The notes under the pieces: generated by a model | Told to the model about the DNA's origin: nothing | Databases searched by the model: none | What the model saw: the letters and a program-made list of their open reading frames with translations, nothing else | Shown here: positions 27,259-35,553 of the stretch, piece after piece | Layout: each line of letters starts with the position of its first letter | How positions within the stretch are numbered: the stretch's first letter is position 1 | NCBI GenBank assembly: GCA_038216155.1 | Contig: JBBQQH010000010.1 | Coordinates: 1-64,000 of the forward strand | Reading direction: 5' to 3' | Source: SZAS-103 sp038216155 | Lineage (GTDB): Bacteria; Pseudomonadota; Gammaproteobacteria; Xanthomonadales; Xanthomonadaceae | DNA: 64,000 nucleotides | Translations under genes and position numbers: made by a program

Positions 27259-27648
27259 TCAACCTGACTTCGATGCCATCGCCGCGATTCCGGCCCATAC
27301 CAGCGTTCGCAAGCTCATCGCGATCACTGTACGCAGCTCATACAAGCCGCCAAAAAGCACATGCACGCCAAATGCGCAGAACGTAAGCGCTGTTGCTGCA
27401 GCAATTGTGATTGCCAGCCACACGGCCCAGCGTTGGCCCATCCACAGGCCGACGCCGGCAATGATGTAGGCGAAGCCTGCGCTGAAGTTGAACCAGAGCA
27501 CGAACGGCACATAGTGTCCGGCAGCTGCTCGGGCGATCTCGTTTCCAAGCAACACCGCGCCGCCTTCGCGGATCGTCAGAAGACCGAAACCGACAGCTAC
27601 GATGGCGAGTACCCAGGTGAAGAAACTGCGTTGCGCTAGAGGTTTCAT
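27259..27648 (-). CDS. Small four-helix membrane protein upstream of the cus genes
   Basis: The 129-residue protein has four predicted membrane helices (around residues 8-28, 42-65, 70-95 and 103-122) and no recognised catalytic motif. It is encoded 31 bases upstream of the Cys/His protein and on the same strand, so it may belong to the metal-efflux operon. Function unknown. Confidence 0.65.
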   Translation of the reverse strand: MKPLAQRSFFTWVLAIVAVGFGLLTIREGGAVLLGNEIARAAAGHYVPFVLWFNFSAGFAYIIAGVGLWMGQRWAVWLAITIAAATALTFCAFGVHVLFGGLYELRTVIAMSLRTLVWAGIAAMASKSG

Positions 27649-27704
27649 GTCGATTCCACTCGATCCAAACACAAAAATTTCAACGGTTGCGGTGTGTCAA
27701 GGCA

Positions 27705-28424
27705 TCAGGCAAACGCCCGCCCCTCACCGACCTCTTCCTGCGTCACACCATCGCGGATGTGGTAGATGCGCTTGAAGGTCGGGATGATCTTTTCGTCGTG
27801 GGTGACGACGATGATCGCGGTCTCGAACTGGCTCGCCATCTCATTGAGAATGCGGATCACGGTCAAAGCGCGCTCGCTGTCCAGTGGTGCGGTGGGTTCG
27901 TCGGCGAGGATCACCGGCGGCCGATTGACCAGGCCGCGCGCGATCGCCACACGTTGTTGCTCGCCACCGGACAGTTGCGCCGGCATCGCGTCGGCGCGAT
28001 GGTGCACGTCCAGTGCGGTCAGCAGTTCGCGTGCGCGCCGGCGCGCCTCGGCGTTGGGCACGCCCGCCAACATCGGCAGCAAGGCGACGTTGTCGGTGAC
28101 GTCGAGGAATGGGATCAGATAGGGCGCCTGGAATACGAAGCCGATCTTGTCGCGGCGCAACGCGCGTAGATCCGAGATCTTCCAACCATTGTCGTAGATC
28201 ACCTCGTCGCCGAGGATCATGCGACCTGCCGTGGGATCGATCACTGCGCCGAGGCATTTGAGCAAGGTGCTCTTGCCCGAACCGGATGGCCCGATCAAGC
28301 CGACCACCTCACCCGCTGCAACGTGCATGTTCACGTTCTTCAGCGCGTCGACGGCGGTGCTGCCGCTGCCGTAACGCTTGCTCAAGCCGTCGATGTGGAT
28401 GCCCTTGCCCGCCACGTCAGCCAC
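27705..28424 (-). CDS. ABC transporter ATP-binding protein (MacB/LolD/DevA-like)
   Basis: The 239-residue ATPase has Walker A GPSGSGKST, signature LSGGEQQRVAIARG, Walker B VILADEPTAPLD and the switch His in VVTHDEKI. It resembles the MacB/LolD/DevA group, which works with FtsX-type permeases in mechanotransmission and not in classic import. It is the last gene of the TetR-HlyD-permease-ATPase operon and overlaps the permease gene by eight bases. Confidence 0.92.
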   Translation of the reverse strand: MADVAGKGIHIDGLSKRYGSGSTAVDALKNVNMHVAAGEVVGLIGPSGSGKSTLLKCLGAVIDPTAGRMILGDEVIYDNGWKISDLRALRRDKIGFVFQAPYLIPFLDVTDNVALLPMLAGVPNAEARRRARELLTALDVHHRADAMPAQLSGGEQQRVAIARGLVNRPPVILADEPTAPLDSERALTVIRILNEMASQFETAIIVVTHDEKIIPTFKRIYHIRDGVTQEEVGEGRAFA

Positions 28425-29619
28425 CTACGGCGTCGGCCGGATCGACCTTGAGCGCAGCGCGGATCGCCACGACGCTGGCCAGCACGCAAATCAGCATCAC
28501 GCCGGCCAATCCCAGTGCCGTATCGATCGGCACCAACAACACGTATTTGGGGAAAAGTGGCGCGGCAAACGTGGCAGTGATCTTGCCGACCACGAAGCCG
28601 ATTACGCCGAGCACGAGTGCCTGTTGCATGATCATGGCAGCGATGGTGCGGTTCCTCGTGCCGATCAGTTTCAGCACGGCGATTTCGCGGATCTTGTCCA
28701 TGGTCAGCGAGTAGATGATGAACGCGACGATCGCAGCGCTGACGACCGCCAGGATCACCAGGAACATGCCGATTTGCTTGGCGGAGGTGGCGATCAACTT
28801 GCCCACCAGGATGTCCTCCATCTGCGGGCGCGTGTAAACGGTGAGGCGCTTCCAGCGGCGGATCGATTCGGCGACGGTTTCCGCGGCGTATCCGGGCGCA
28901 ATGCGCACCAGTACTGCGTTGACGTAGGGATTGCCGCCTTGCGACGCGATCACCGCATCGAGCAGACCCGGTACACCAGGGCGATTGAAGGCCGGATTCT
29001 CTGCGGTGCGCCGGCGGCTGCGCACGATCGCATCGTTGTCCTTGAGGAATTGTGCTTCCTGCGCATCCTTCAATGGCACGAAAATCATCGGGTCGCCGCT
29101 GGAGGACACCATGCGACGCGTAAGCCCGACCACGCTGTACTGATTGCGGCGAATGCGGATGCGATCGCCGATCGCGAAACCGCTCGCGATATCGGCGACC
29201 GCCTCATAGTGGCTGCGCGTGATCTGGCGCCCGGAGACCAGATACGGTGGCCAGCCGGCGCTGCCGAGTTCGCCCGGTGCGATGCCTACCACCATCGATC
29301 GCACATCGCGCTCGCCCTTGCGTACCTGCATGGTCAGATACGTGACGTTGGCGGCCTGCGCCACGCCTGGCATCGCGCGGATTGTGCGCCAGGTGTCGTC
29401 AGGCAGGCTCGACGATTCGGCATACGGCCCCAGCGTGTCCTTCTGCACGACCCACAGATCCGCGCCACTGTTGTCGAGCAGCGCCTTGCCATCGTCGACC
29501 ATGCCGCGATAGACGCCGGCCATGGTCAGGGTGACGCCGATCAACAGGCCGAGGCCGATGCCAGTGAACACGAACTTGCCCCAGGCATGCAGGATGTCGC
29601 GTCCGGCCAAGCTGATCAC
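28417..29619 (-). CDS. ABC transporter permease (FtsX/DevC-like)
   Basis: The 400-residue protein has the four-helix FtsX/MacB layout: one helix at the N-terminus (about residues 15-38), a large periplasmic domain (about residues 40-270) and three C-terminal helices. DevC-type permeases pair with DevB-like HlyD adaptors and TolC, as in cyanobacterial glycolipid export; the same partners occur here. The substrate is unknown. Confidence 0.88.
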   Translation of the reverse strand: MISLAGRDILHAWGKFVFTGIGLGLLIGVTLTMAGVYRGMVDDGKALLDNSGADLWVVQKDTLGPYAESSSLPDDTWRTIRAMPGVAQAANVTYLTMQVRKGERDVRSMVVGIAPGELGSAGWPPYLVSGRQITRSHYEAVADIASGFAIGDRIRIRRNQYSVVGLTRRMVSSSGDPMIFVPLKDAQEAQFLKDNDAIVRSRRRTAENPAFNRPGVPGLLDAVIASQGGNPYVNAVLVRIAPGYAAETVAESIRRWKRLTVYTRPQMEDILVGKLIATSAKQIGMFLVILAVVSAAIVAFIIYSLTMDKIREIAVLKLIGTRNRTIAAMIMQQALVLGVIGFVVGKITATFAAPLFPKYVLLVPIDTALGLAGVMLICVLASVVAIRAALKVDPADAVGG

Positions 29620-30767
29620 TTGCCGGCTCCGTCAATGTGATCGACCACATGGATGCGGCTGCGTGCAGTCAGCGCCTTCGCGCTGTAGACCACTACGCGA
29701 TCACCGACCTCGAGTCCATTGCGAATCTGTACGTTGCCATCGAGATCGACGGCGCCAAGCTCAATGGGTGTGAAGCGCAATGAGCCATCCACGACCTGCC
29801 ACACGCCATTTGCACCCTGCAGATGCTGGATCGCCGCATTCGGTACCACCGGCGCCGCCGGCAGCTCGGGCAGTGCGACCGTGACCTCGGCCAGTTCGCC
29901 GAGTGGTGGCAGCGGTTGTGGCAGCGCGTCGAACGTGACCTTCGCCAAGGTTTCCTCGGTGACCGCATCGGCGACGGGTTCCACTCGCATTACATGAGCG
30001 GACAGAGCCTGGCCGGTGCGCGAGCGCAACACCACGCGCGCCGGCAACTGTGCGGCCAGACCTTGTGCGCCGAGTTGGTCGAAACGCACGTTCACCCATA
30101 CGCTACGCGGATCGACCAATTCAACGACCGCCTGGCCGGCGACCACGGTGGTGCCTGGATCGGCATCGCGCACGCTGACCAAGCCATCGACCGGCGCGAG
30201 CAAGCGCAAGTTGGCGAGCTGAGCCAGCAGCGCAGCACGGTCGGCCTGTGTGCGGGCCAGTGCCTCGCGCGCACCGCTGCGCACGGCGTTGGCGACCTGC
30301 AATTCCTGACGCTTGGTGGCGACTGCCTCTTCGCTGACCGAGTGGTTCGGCAACAGTTGCTCGTAACGATGAGCCTGGCTCTGCGCGTATTGCTGGCGCG
30401 CGTCTGCTTCGCGCAGCTGCGCCTGCGCGCCGCGCGCGGCCGCATCCTGTGCGCGCACACGCTCGTCGAGATCGACCGGGTCCATCTCACCCAGCAACTG
30501 ACCGGCATTGACGTGATCCCCCACCTGCACATCGACGCGGCGAATTCTGCCGGCGAACGTCGGGCCGACCCGATAGGTGTACTGCGCCTCAACGGTGCCG
30601 ATGCCAAACAATGCTGGAGCAACCGGGCGCGAAACCACCGCAGCAACAGTGACCGGCACCGGCGCCAGGGGTCCTGATCGCGCGATCACGTAGATGAACA
30701 ACAATGCCAGCGGCAGCAACACCGCCAGCAAGGTGAGTGTGCGGCGCTGGATCGGCAGGCGGTTCAT
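29616..30767 (-). CDS. HlyD/DevB-type periplasmic adaptor of the ABC exporter
   Basis: The 383-residue protein has an N-terminal membrane helix (LTLLAVLLPLALLFIYVIA), a split barrel-sandwich domain (VGDHVNAGQLLGEMDPVDL ... LRLLAPVDGLVSVRDADPGT) around a coiled coil, and C-terminal beta domains. The ATG chosen overlaps the tetR stop by four bases; the longer frame upstream only reads across tetR. It links the permease to an outer membrane channel, possibly the TolC-like protein of the cus operon or a distant one. Confidence 0.9.
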   Translation of the reverse strand: MNRLPIQRRTLTLLAVLLPLALLFIYVIARSGPLAPVPVTVAAVVSRPVAPALFGIGTVEAQYTYRVGPTFAGRIRRVDVQVGDHVNAGQLLGEMDPVDLDERVRAQDAAARGAQAQLREADARQQYAQSQAHRYEQLLPNHSVSEEAVATKRQELQVANAVRSGAREALARTQADRAALLAQLANLRLLAPVDGLVSVRDADPGTTVVAGQAVVELVDPRSVWVNVRFDQLGAQGLAAQLPARVVLRSRTGQALSAHVMRVEPVADAVTEETLAKVTFDALPQPLPPLGELAEVTVALPELPAAPVVPNAAIQHLQGANGVWQVVDGSLRFTPIELGAVDLDGNVQIRNGLEVGDRVVVYSAKALTARSRIHVVDHIDGAGK

Positions 30768-31375
30768 GTTCGGCAACTCGCGATACCACGGCGATAAATT
30801 GCAAACGCAGCAGGAGCATCCTTGCGCATGCGACGCGTATCTCCGGCCAGCAACGCCTGCATCACGAGACCCTGGATGCTGCCAATGAACAGCGTGGCAG
30901 CCGCTGCCACATCGAGATCGGGATCGAGTTCGCCGCTGAGCTTGCCTGCCTCGGCCAGAGCGCGCACGCGTTCGCTGTAACGCCGAATCAGGGTTTGCAC
31001 CATGCGTTTCGCTGCGGTGTCTTCGGCGCGTTGCAACTCGCCAAACAACATGCGTGGTACGCCAGGATGTTCGGTAACGAACTGGATATGCGCCATGTAG
31101 ATTGCTTCGAGCGCAGCGAGTGGCGTGGTCGCCGCGCTCGCGGCGCGCTCGACGCGCGCCATCAAACGATTCGCCACCCATTCCATGACCGCCTGCCAGA
31201 TCGCGTCCTTGCTCGGAAAATGCCGGAACAGCGCGCCCTGGGTGATATGCATGCGCTCGGCGATGGCGGCCGTGGTGATGTCGCTCGGGTTTTGTTTCGC
31301 TGCCAGATCGACGACAGCTTCGACCGTGACCGTGCGACGGTCGTCTGCGGACAGACGCTTGCGCGGTAGATCCAT
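30764..31375 (-). CDS. TetR-family repressor of the ABC/HlyD operon
   Basis: The 203-residue protein has an N-terminal TetR HTH (ITTAAIAERMHITQGALFRH then FPSKDAIW) and a helical ligand-binding C-terminus of the AcrR type. It is the first gene of the operon and overlaps the adaptor gene. A perfect 18-base palindrome lies 12 bases before its start codon, so it very likely represses its own operon until a toxic ligand binds. Confidence 0.93.
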   Translation of the reverse strand: MDLPRKRLSADDRRTVTVEAVVDLAAKQNPSDITTAAIAERMHITQGALFRHFPSKDAIWQAVMEWVANRLMARVERAASAATTPLAALEAIYMAHIQFVTEHPGVPRMLFGELQRAEDTAAKRMVQTLIRRYSERVRALAEAGKLSGELDPDLDVAAAATLFIGSIQGLVMQALLAGDTRRMRKDAPAAFAIYRRGIASCRT

Positions 31376-31387
31376 GGCCCTACCTTA

Positions 31388-31405
31388 AGTAAGTAATTAC
31401 TTACT
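31388..31405. promoter_or_regulatory. Perfect 18-bp palindromic TetR operator
   Basis: AGTAAGTAATTACTTACT is fully self-complementary. Its AT-rich TAAGTAATTACTTA core and position just before the tetR start are typical of AcrR/TetR operators. Confidence 0.85.
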
Positions 31406-31515
31406 ATCTTATCGCAACGTCGGGAGGTGTCAACAGACCTCTCCTACCGATATTGAAGCGCTGGTGTGAGCGGTCGCTGGATGGACAATGAAAGCTTGCC
31501 GCAGCCCGCACCGCC

Positions 31516-34050
31516 TCAGACGCGTATCTTCGCGTTCTTGCTGATGCGCCGCATGATCCACCGCCACACTTCCAGCCACACGATCGCGATCGCAAGGATC
31601 GCGGCGGCCGCGATCAGCGTTGTCGCATTGGGCACAGCCAGCGCCATCACGCCGCGGAAGAACGGCACACCGATCACCAATCCCAGCATCACGGCCACGC
31701 CGCCGAACATGCGCGGCAACCACGGGTTTCTGGCATGCATGCGGGCCAGCAGGGGGCGCGACATGGTGCGGTTGGCCAGAGTGAGCAGAAACAAACCGAT
31801 GACAAGGGCGATGAACACCGCGGTGCGGCTTTGCAAGGCATCGATGCCCTGCCCCAGCAGCACTGCGTATCCAAGCAGCAAGATGCCGGCGAAGCCCAGA
31901 CCCTGGATCACGGCGTATTGGAGATTCGCGCGGGCGAACGGCGATGCTGCGCGCGCACGCGGCGGTCGGCTCATGATGTCGTCAACTGCGGGTTCCGCCT
32001 CGAACACGATCGAGCAGGCCGGGTCGATCAACAGTTCCAGCAACACGATGTGCACCGGCATCAGCAACACCGGCCAGTGCAGCAACGTCGGCACCAGCGC
32101 CAGCGCAATGATTGGCATGTGCACCGCGAACACGAAGCGAGTCGCTTTGGTGATGTTGTCGTAGATGCGCCGGCCCTGGCGAATCGCGGTCACTATGCTG
32201 GCGAAACTGTCATCGAGCAGGACCAGCGCAGCCGCCTCGCGCGCGACGTCGGTGCCACGTTCACCCATCGCAATGCCGACATCCGCCGCCTTGAGCGCCG
32301 GCGCATCGTTGACGCCATCGCCGGTCATCGCAACCACGTTGCCGTCCTGCTGCAGCAACTGCACCAGCCGCAGCTTTTGTTCGGGTCGCAGCCGTGCGCA
32401 CAGATCGACATGTCGCAGGCGCGCGCGCAGCGCAGGGTCATCCAGGACGGCCATGTCGGCGCCGGTCATGACGTCGGCGCGTTCACTTAATCCCACCTCG
32501 CGCGCGATCGAGCGCGCCGTGGCCGGGTGGTCTCCGGTCATCATGATGATGCGCACGCCGGCGTTGCGGCATTCAGCGATGGCCGCGGGCACCTCAGAAC
32601 GTGGTGGATCGACGAATCCGATCAATCCGAGAAAACGGAACGTGAAATCGTGCTGGCTCTTGGGCGGTGTGCTGCCCTGCCATTGACCACGCGCGACCCC
32701 GAGGACGCGCAGGCCGCGTTCGGCCATGACCTCGACCTGACGCAGTATCGTGGTGGCGTGTGTCGCAGGCAAATGACATAGATCGATGACTGCTTCAGGT
32801 GCACCCTTTGTCGCCAGCATATGTTGCGTACGCGCACCGAAAGGAAATACGCGCGTCATCGCGAGGATATCGGGCGACAAGCCGTATTCGAATTCCGGCG
32901 ACCATTCCGCATGCACGTGCTCGGTCCCCCTGAGCCAGCGCAGTCCAAAACCCTGGATCGCCTTTTCCATGGGATCGAAGGGATCAAGCGGAGTCGCGAG
33001 CATCGCGAATTCGACCAGTTCGTGGAATGTTTCCGGCAGGTCGACGGCACCCTCGTCGCGAAACACATCGTCGGCCAATGTGAGTTCGGCGACCTGCATC
33101 CGGTTTTGGGTCAGCGTGCCGGTCTTGTCGACCGCCAGCACGGTGATCGCGCCGAGGGCCTCGACGGCAGTCACGCGACGCGTCAGCACATTGTGTTTGG
33201 AAATCCGCCAGGCACCGAGCGCGAGAAACACCGTAAGGATCACCGGAATCTCTTCGGGCAGGATCGCCATGGTCAGAGCGATGCCCGCCAACACGCTTTC
33301 AAGCAAGCCGTGACCATCCCACAGCCAGCCGAGCAGGATGTAGGCGCAGGCCAGCAGCAGTGCGCCGATGGTCAGATTGCGGATCAGCGCGCGCGATGCC
33401 TGTTGCAGTCCGGATACTGGCTCGGTGGCCGAGGCGAGTGCCTGGCCAATGCGACCGACCGCGGTGGCACCGGCGATCGCGGTGACCTCGGCGGTGCCCA
33501 CACCCTTGGTAACCACGGTGCTGGCGAACAATTGGCCGCTGGCTGCCCCCGGCAACTTGGTCACCGGCACCGCTTCGCCGGTCAGCAGTGATTCGTTCGC
33601 ATCGAGATGGCCATCCAGAAGCGTTGCGTCGGCGGCGATGCGATCGCCCTCATGCAACACCAGCAGATCGCCCAGCACCACGTCGCGTCCGGGAATACGC
33701 AGTTCGTGTCCACCGCGAATGACCAGCGCGCGCGGCGCGGACAAGTCGCGCAACGACTCCAGCGCGCGCTGCGTCTTGCGCTCCTGCGCCAAGGTAATGC
33801 CGATGACCACGAAGACGAACGAAAGCAGGAAGGCCGCTTCCGCACGATCGCCGAGCGCCAGATACAGGCCCCCGGCCACCAGCAGCATGAGGAACATCGG
33901 TTCGGTCACCACACCGAGCACAATTGCCCACAGACTTCGGGGCGTGCTGCCGGGCAGAAGGTTCGGGCCGTTCACGGCGAGGCGGCGTGCAGCCTCTGCG
34001 ACGTCGAGACCTGGCAGGCTCGCGGCTTGAGGTGGTTTGGGCGTGCTCAT
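31516..34050 (-). CDS. P-type cation-transporting ATPase (P2-like, PEEIP motif)
   Basis: The 844-residue pump has the full P-type set: actuator TGEA loop (SLLTGEAVPV), phosphorylation motif LAVDKTGTLTQNRM, KGAPE, and hinge MTGDGVNDAPALKAADVGIA. Helix 4 carries ILPEEIPVILTVFLALGAWR where SERCA has PEGLPA, and helix 6 has DPACSIVFEAEP, placing it in a bacterial P2-type subgroup of unsettled ion specificity (Ca, Mn or Na are candidates). An SD (AGGAGA) sits before the ATG. It is divergent from the DnrO-like gene and shares a 246-base promoter region with it. Confidence 0.88.
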   Translation of the reverse strand: MSTPKPPQAASLPGLDVAEAARRLAVNGPNLLPGSTPRSLWAIVLGVVTEPMFLMLLVAGGLYLALGDRAEAAFLLSFVFVVIGITLAQERKTQRALESLRDLSAPRALVIRGGHELRIPGRDVVLGDLLVLHEGDRIAADATLLDGHLDANESLLTGEAVPVTKLPGAASGQLFASTVVTKGVGTAEVTAIAGATAVGRIGQALASATEPVSGLQQASRALIRNLTIGALLLACAYILLGWLWDGHGLLESVLAGIALTMAILPEEIPVILTVFLALGAWRISKHNVLTRRVTAVEALGAITVLAVDKTGTLTQNRMQVAELTLADDVFRDEGAVDLPETFHELVEFAMLATPLDPFDPMEKAIQGFGLRWLRGTEHVHAEWSPEFEYGLSPDILAMTRVFPFGARTQHMLATKGAPEAVIDLCHLPATHATTILRQVEVMAERGLRVLGVARGQWQGSTPPKSQHDFTFRFLGLIGFVDPPRSEVPAAIAECRNAGVRIIMMTGDHPATARSIAREVGLSERADVMTGADMAVLDDPALRARLRHVDLCARLRPEQKLRLVQLLQQDGNVVAMTGDGVNDAPALKAADVGIAMGERGTDVAREAAALVLLDDSFASIVTAIRQGRRIYDNITKATRFVFAVHMPIIALALVPTLLHWPVLLMPVHIVLLELLIDPACSIVFEAEPAVDDIMSRPPRARAASPFARANLQYAVIQGLGFAGILLLGYAVLLGQGIDALQSRTAVFIALVIGLFLLTLANRTMSRPLLARMHARNPWLPRMFGGVAVMLGLVIGVPFFRGVMALAVPNATTLIAAAAILAIAIVWLEVWRWIMRRISKNAKIRV

Positions 34051-34211
34051 CACTCATTCTCCTGCCTGCTGCCGGCACGCTGCCGACGGTGATCCACGTG
34101 TTTCCCGCCCCGAGCACACCGACCGTGTGCAATCGCGAAGACGAGACCCCTCACGAAACAGCCGCAGACCCCGCAATGTCGCAACAATGGCCTGTCCGCA
34201 ATGGCGCGACG

Positions 34212-34225
34212 TTGACGTGGGTCAA
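34212..34225. promoter_or_regulatory. FNR/Dnr-like box upstream of the DnrO-like gene
   Basis: The core TTGAC-gtgg-GTCAA is extended to the perfect seven-base inverted repeat CGTTGAC-N4-GTCAACG. A start site 41 bases from its centre would give a 37-base leader for the DnrO-like gene. GTCAA half-sites are typical of Dnr/ANR variants. Confidence 0.65.
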
Positions 34226-34244
34226 CGTAGCGGGTGCTTGACGG

Positions 34245-34260
34245 TGGCACGATTGTGCCA
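34245..34260. promoter_or_regulatory. Inverted repeat at the expected start of the DnrO-like transcript
   Basis: TGGCAC-gatt-GTGCCA is a perfect six-base inverted repeat placed 34 bases after the FNR-like box centre, so it overlaps the expected -10/+1 region. A repressor site is possible. Confidence 0.4.
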
Positions 34261-34296
34261 TTCGCGGCGCCCTCGCCGCCTTCCGGAGTCGCTCAC

Positions 34297-34809
34297 ATGA
34301 AACCCCTCTACCTTGGCATCGCGCTCGCCTGCAGCGTCGGGATCACTGCGGCCGCGCAAGCCTCGGCGCAACCTGCGCATGAAGATCACGTCGCGCATGA
34401 GCGCGCGGCCCCGGTACCTGCCCAGCGCTACGCAACCGATGCGCCGCTGCGCGAAGGGATGGCCCGCGTGCATACGGCCCTCGATGAACTGCGCCACTAT
34501 GAAATGGGCCACATGCCCGAAAACATGGCGCTCGAACGTGTCGCGTCCATCGAAGATGCAACCCGATTCATGTTCGCCAACTGCAAGCTTGCATCGGCGC
34601 CGGATGCCGCGCTGCATGGCATGCTGGTGCCGCTGCTGGCCGCTGCAACCGCGCTGAAGAAAGATCCGAAGGACATGCCCGCGGTCGCCGCGATGCGCAG
34701 TGCCGTGAAGGACTATCCACGCTACTTCGATGATCCGCAGTGGCCGCTCGAAGTCACGCCAGCCGATACACAACACGACGCCGGACACCGCCCATCGACT
34801 CGGCCGTGA
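34297..34809 (+). CDS. DnrO-like secreted protein
   Basis: The 170-residue protein has a signal peptide (ALACSVGITAAAQASAQP), a His-containing linker (HEDHVAHERA) and a helical domain beginning YATDAPLREGMARVHTALDE and containing ATRFMFANCKLASAPDAALH with a conserved Cys. The ATDAPLR motif is that of proteins named DnrO in Xanthomonadales genomes; their biochemical role is not established. The Cys and His residues could bind a metal. Position behind an FNR/Dnr-like box, ahead of DUF2249 and NnrS, links it to anaerobic or NO-related metabolism. Confidence 0.75.
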   Translation: MKPLYLGIALACSVGITAAAQASAQPAHEDHVAHERAAPVPAQRYATDAPLREGMARVHTALDELRHYEMGHMPENMALERVASIEDATRFMFANCKLASAPDAALHGMLVPLLAAATALKKDPKDMPAVAAMRSAVKDYPRYFDDPQWPLEVTPADTQHDAGHRPSTRP

Positions 34810-34822
34810 CGGAAGCGCGCTC

Positions 34823-35116
34823 ATGTCCGATTACATCAAGGCATGGCAATGCATAGGCTGCGGCAAGATCGAAGCGCCGCAGACCTGCATTGGCGTGTGC
34901 CAGGACCGCAAGATACTGCTCGTTCCGCTTGACGAACACGAGGAGGCGCTGGCAGAAATCCAACGCGTTTATGGCGAACTGCAGGATATGCAGGCCGTCC
35001 TTTCGCGGCTGGCGTTGTCGACACCGCGGACGGGTCAGTGGGAGCCGTCGTATCTCGCGTTGCAAGAACAGGCGCGTAGCGTGCTGGCGAAACACGCGGC
35101 GGACGCAGGCACGTAG
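34823..35116 (+). CDS. Small cytoplasmic four-cysteine protein
   Basis: The 97-residue protein begins with WQCIGCGKIEAPQTCIGVCQ; Cys 10, 13, 22 and 26 form a C-x2-C-x8-C-x3-C group that may bind zinc or an Fe-S cluster. A helical C-terminus follows. It lies 13 bases after the DnrO-like gene, so it is probably co-transcribed. No named family is recognised with certainty. Confidence 0.75.
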   Translation: MSDYIKAWQCIGCGKIEAPQTCIGVCQDRKILLVPLDEHEEALAEIQRVYGELQDMQAVLSRLALSTPRTGQWEPSYLALQEQARSVLAKHAADAGT

Positions 35117-35204
35117 CGAAGCGGCTATCGGAAGCGCGTGCGAGTCTCGCTGATGGAGAGGCGGCGCGCCGTCGCGGCATGGACAGCAGCAGATCTTTCG
35201 CATC

Positions 35205-35218
35205 TTGATCCAGGTCAA
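35205..35218 (+). promoter_or_regulatory. FNR-like box upstream of DUF2249-nnrS
   Basis: TTGAT-ccag-GTCAA has one mismatch to consensus. Its centre lies 41.5 bases before the DUF2249 start codon, so a class II start site would coincide with the ATG and the mRNA could be nearly leaderless. Confidence 0.65.
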
Positions 35219-35252
35219 CGCGTCAGCGCGGCAGCTACGTTTAGATGCTCGG

Positions 35253-35549
35253 ATGAAAACCACCTCTCCCGGCGAACGTGCCGACGTCGAGCTGCCCGAA
35301 CTCGACCTGCGCGACCTGCCAGCCCCCGAGCCGATGCAGCGCGCGCTGCAAGCGGCCGACGCATTGCGACCGGGCCAATCAGTGACCGTGCTCACGCCGT
35401 TGCTACCGGCACCGTTGCTGGATGCACTGGCTTCGCGCGGCTTGCAGACCACGGTGGACGAGCTGCGTGGCGGTAGCGCGCGCGTGCTGATCCGGCATCC
35501 ACTCATCGAAGAACGCGGCGCAGGCCATTTCAATGGCGTAGACCGTTGA
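35253..35549 (+). CDS. DUF2249-domain protein
   Basis: The 98-residue protein matches the DUF2249 pattern: ELPELDLRDLPAPEPMQRAL, a central GQSVTVLTPLLPAPLLDAL and GLQTTVDELRGGSARVLI. This TusA-like small domain often accompanies denitrification and NO-detoxification genes. The start is set at MKTTSPGE; an upstream in-frame ATG-like codon lies inside the FNR box. It is followed four bases later by nnrS. Confidence 0.8.
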   Translation: MKTTSPGERADVELPELDLRDLPAPEPMQRALQAADALRPGQSVTVLTPLLPAPLLDALASRGLQTTVDELRGGSARVLIRHPLIEERGAGHFNGVDR

Positions 35550-35553
35550 TCCG

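Noticed and set aside
28378..29640. Long plus-strand frame antisense to the ABC permease
   Set aside because: No motif and biased composition; the minus-strand FtsX-like permease explains the region.
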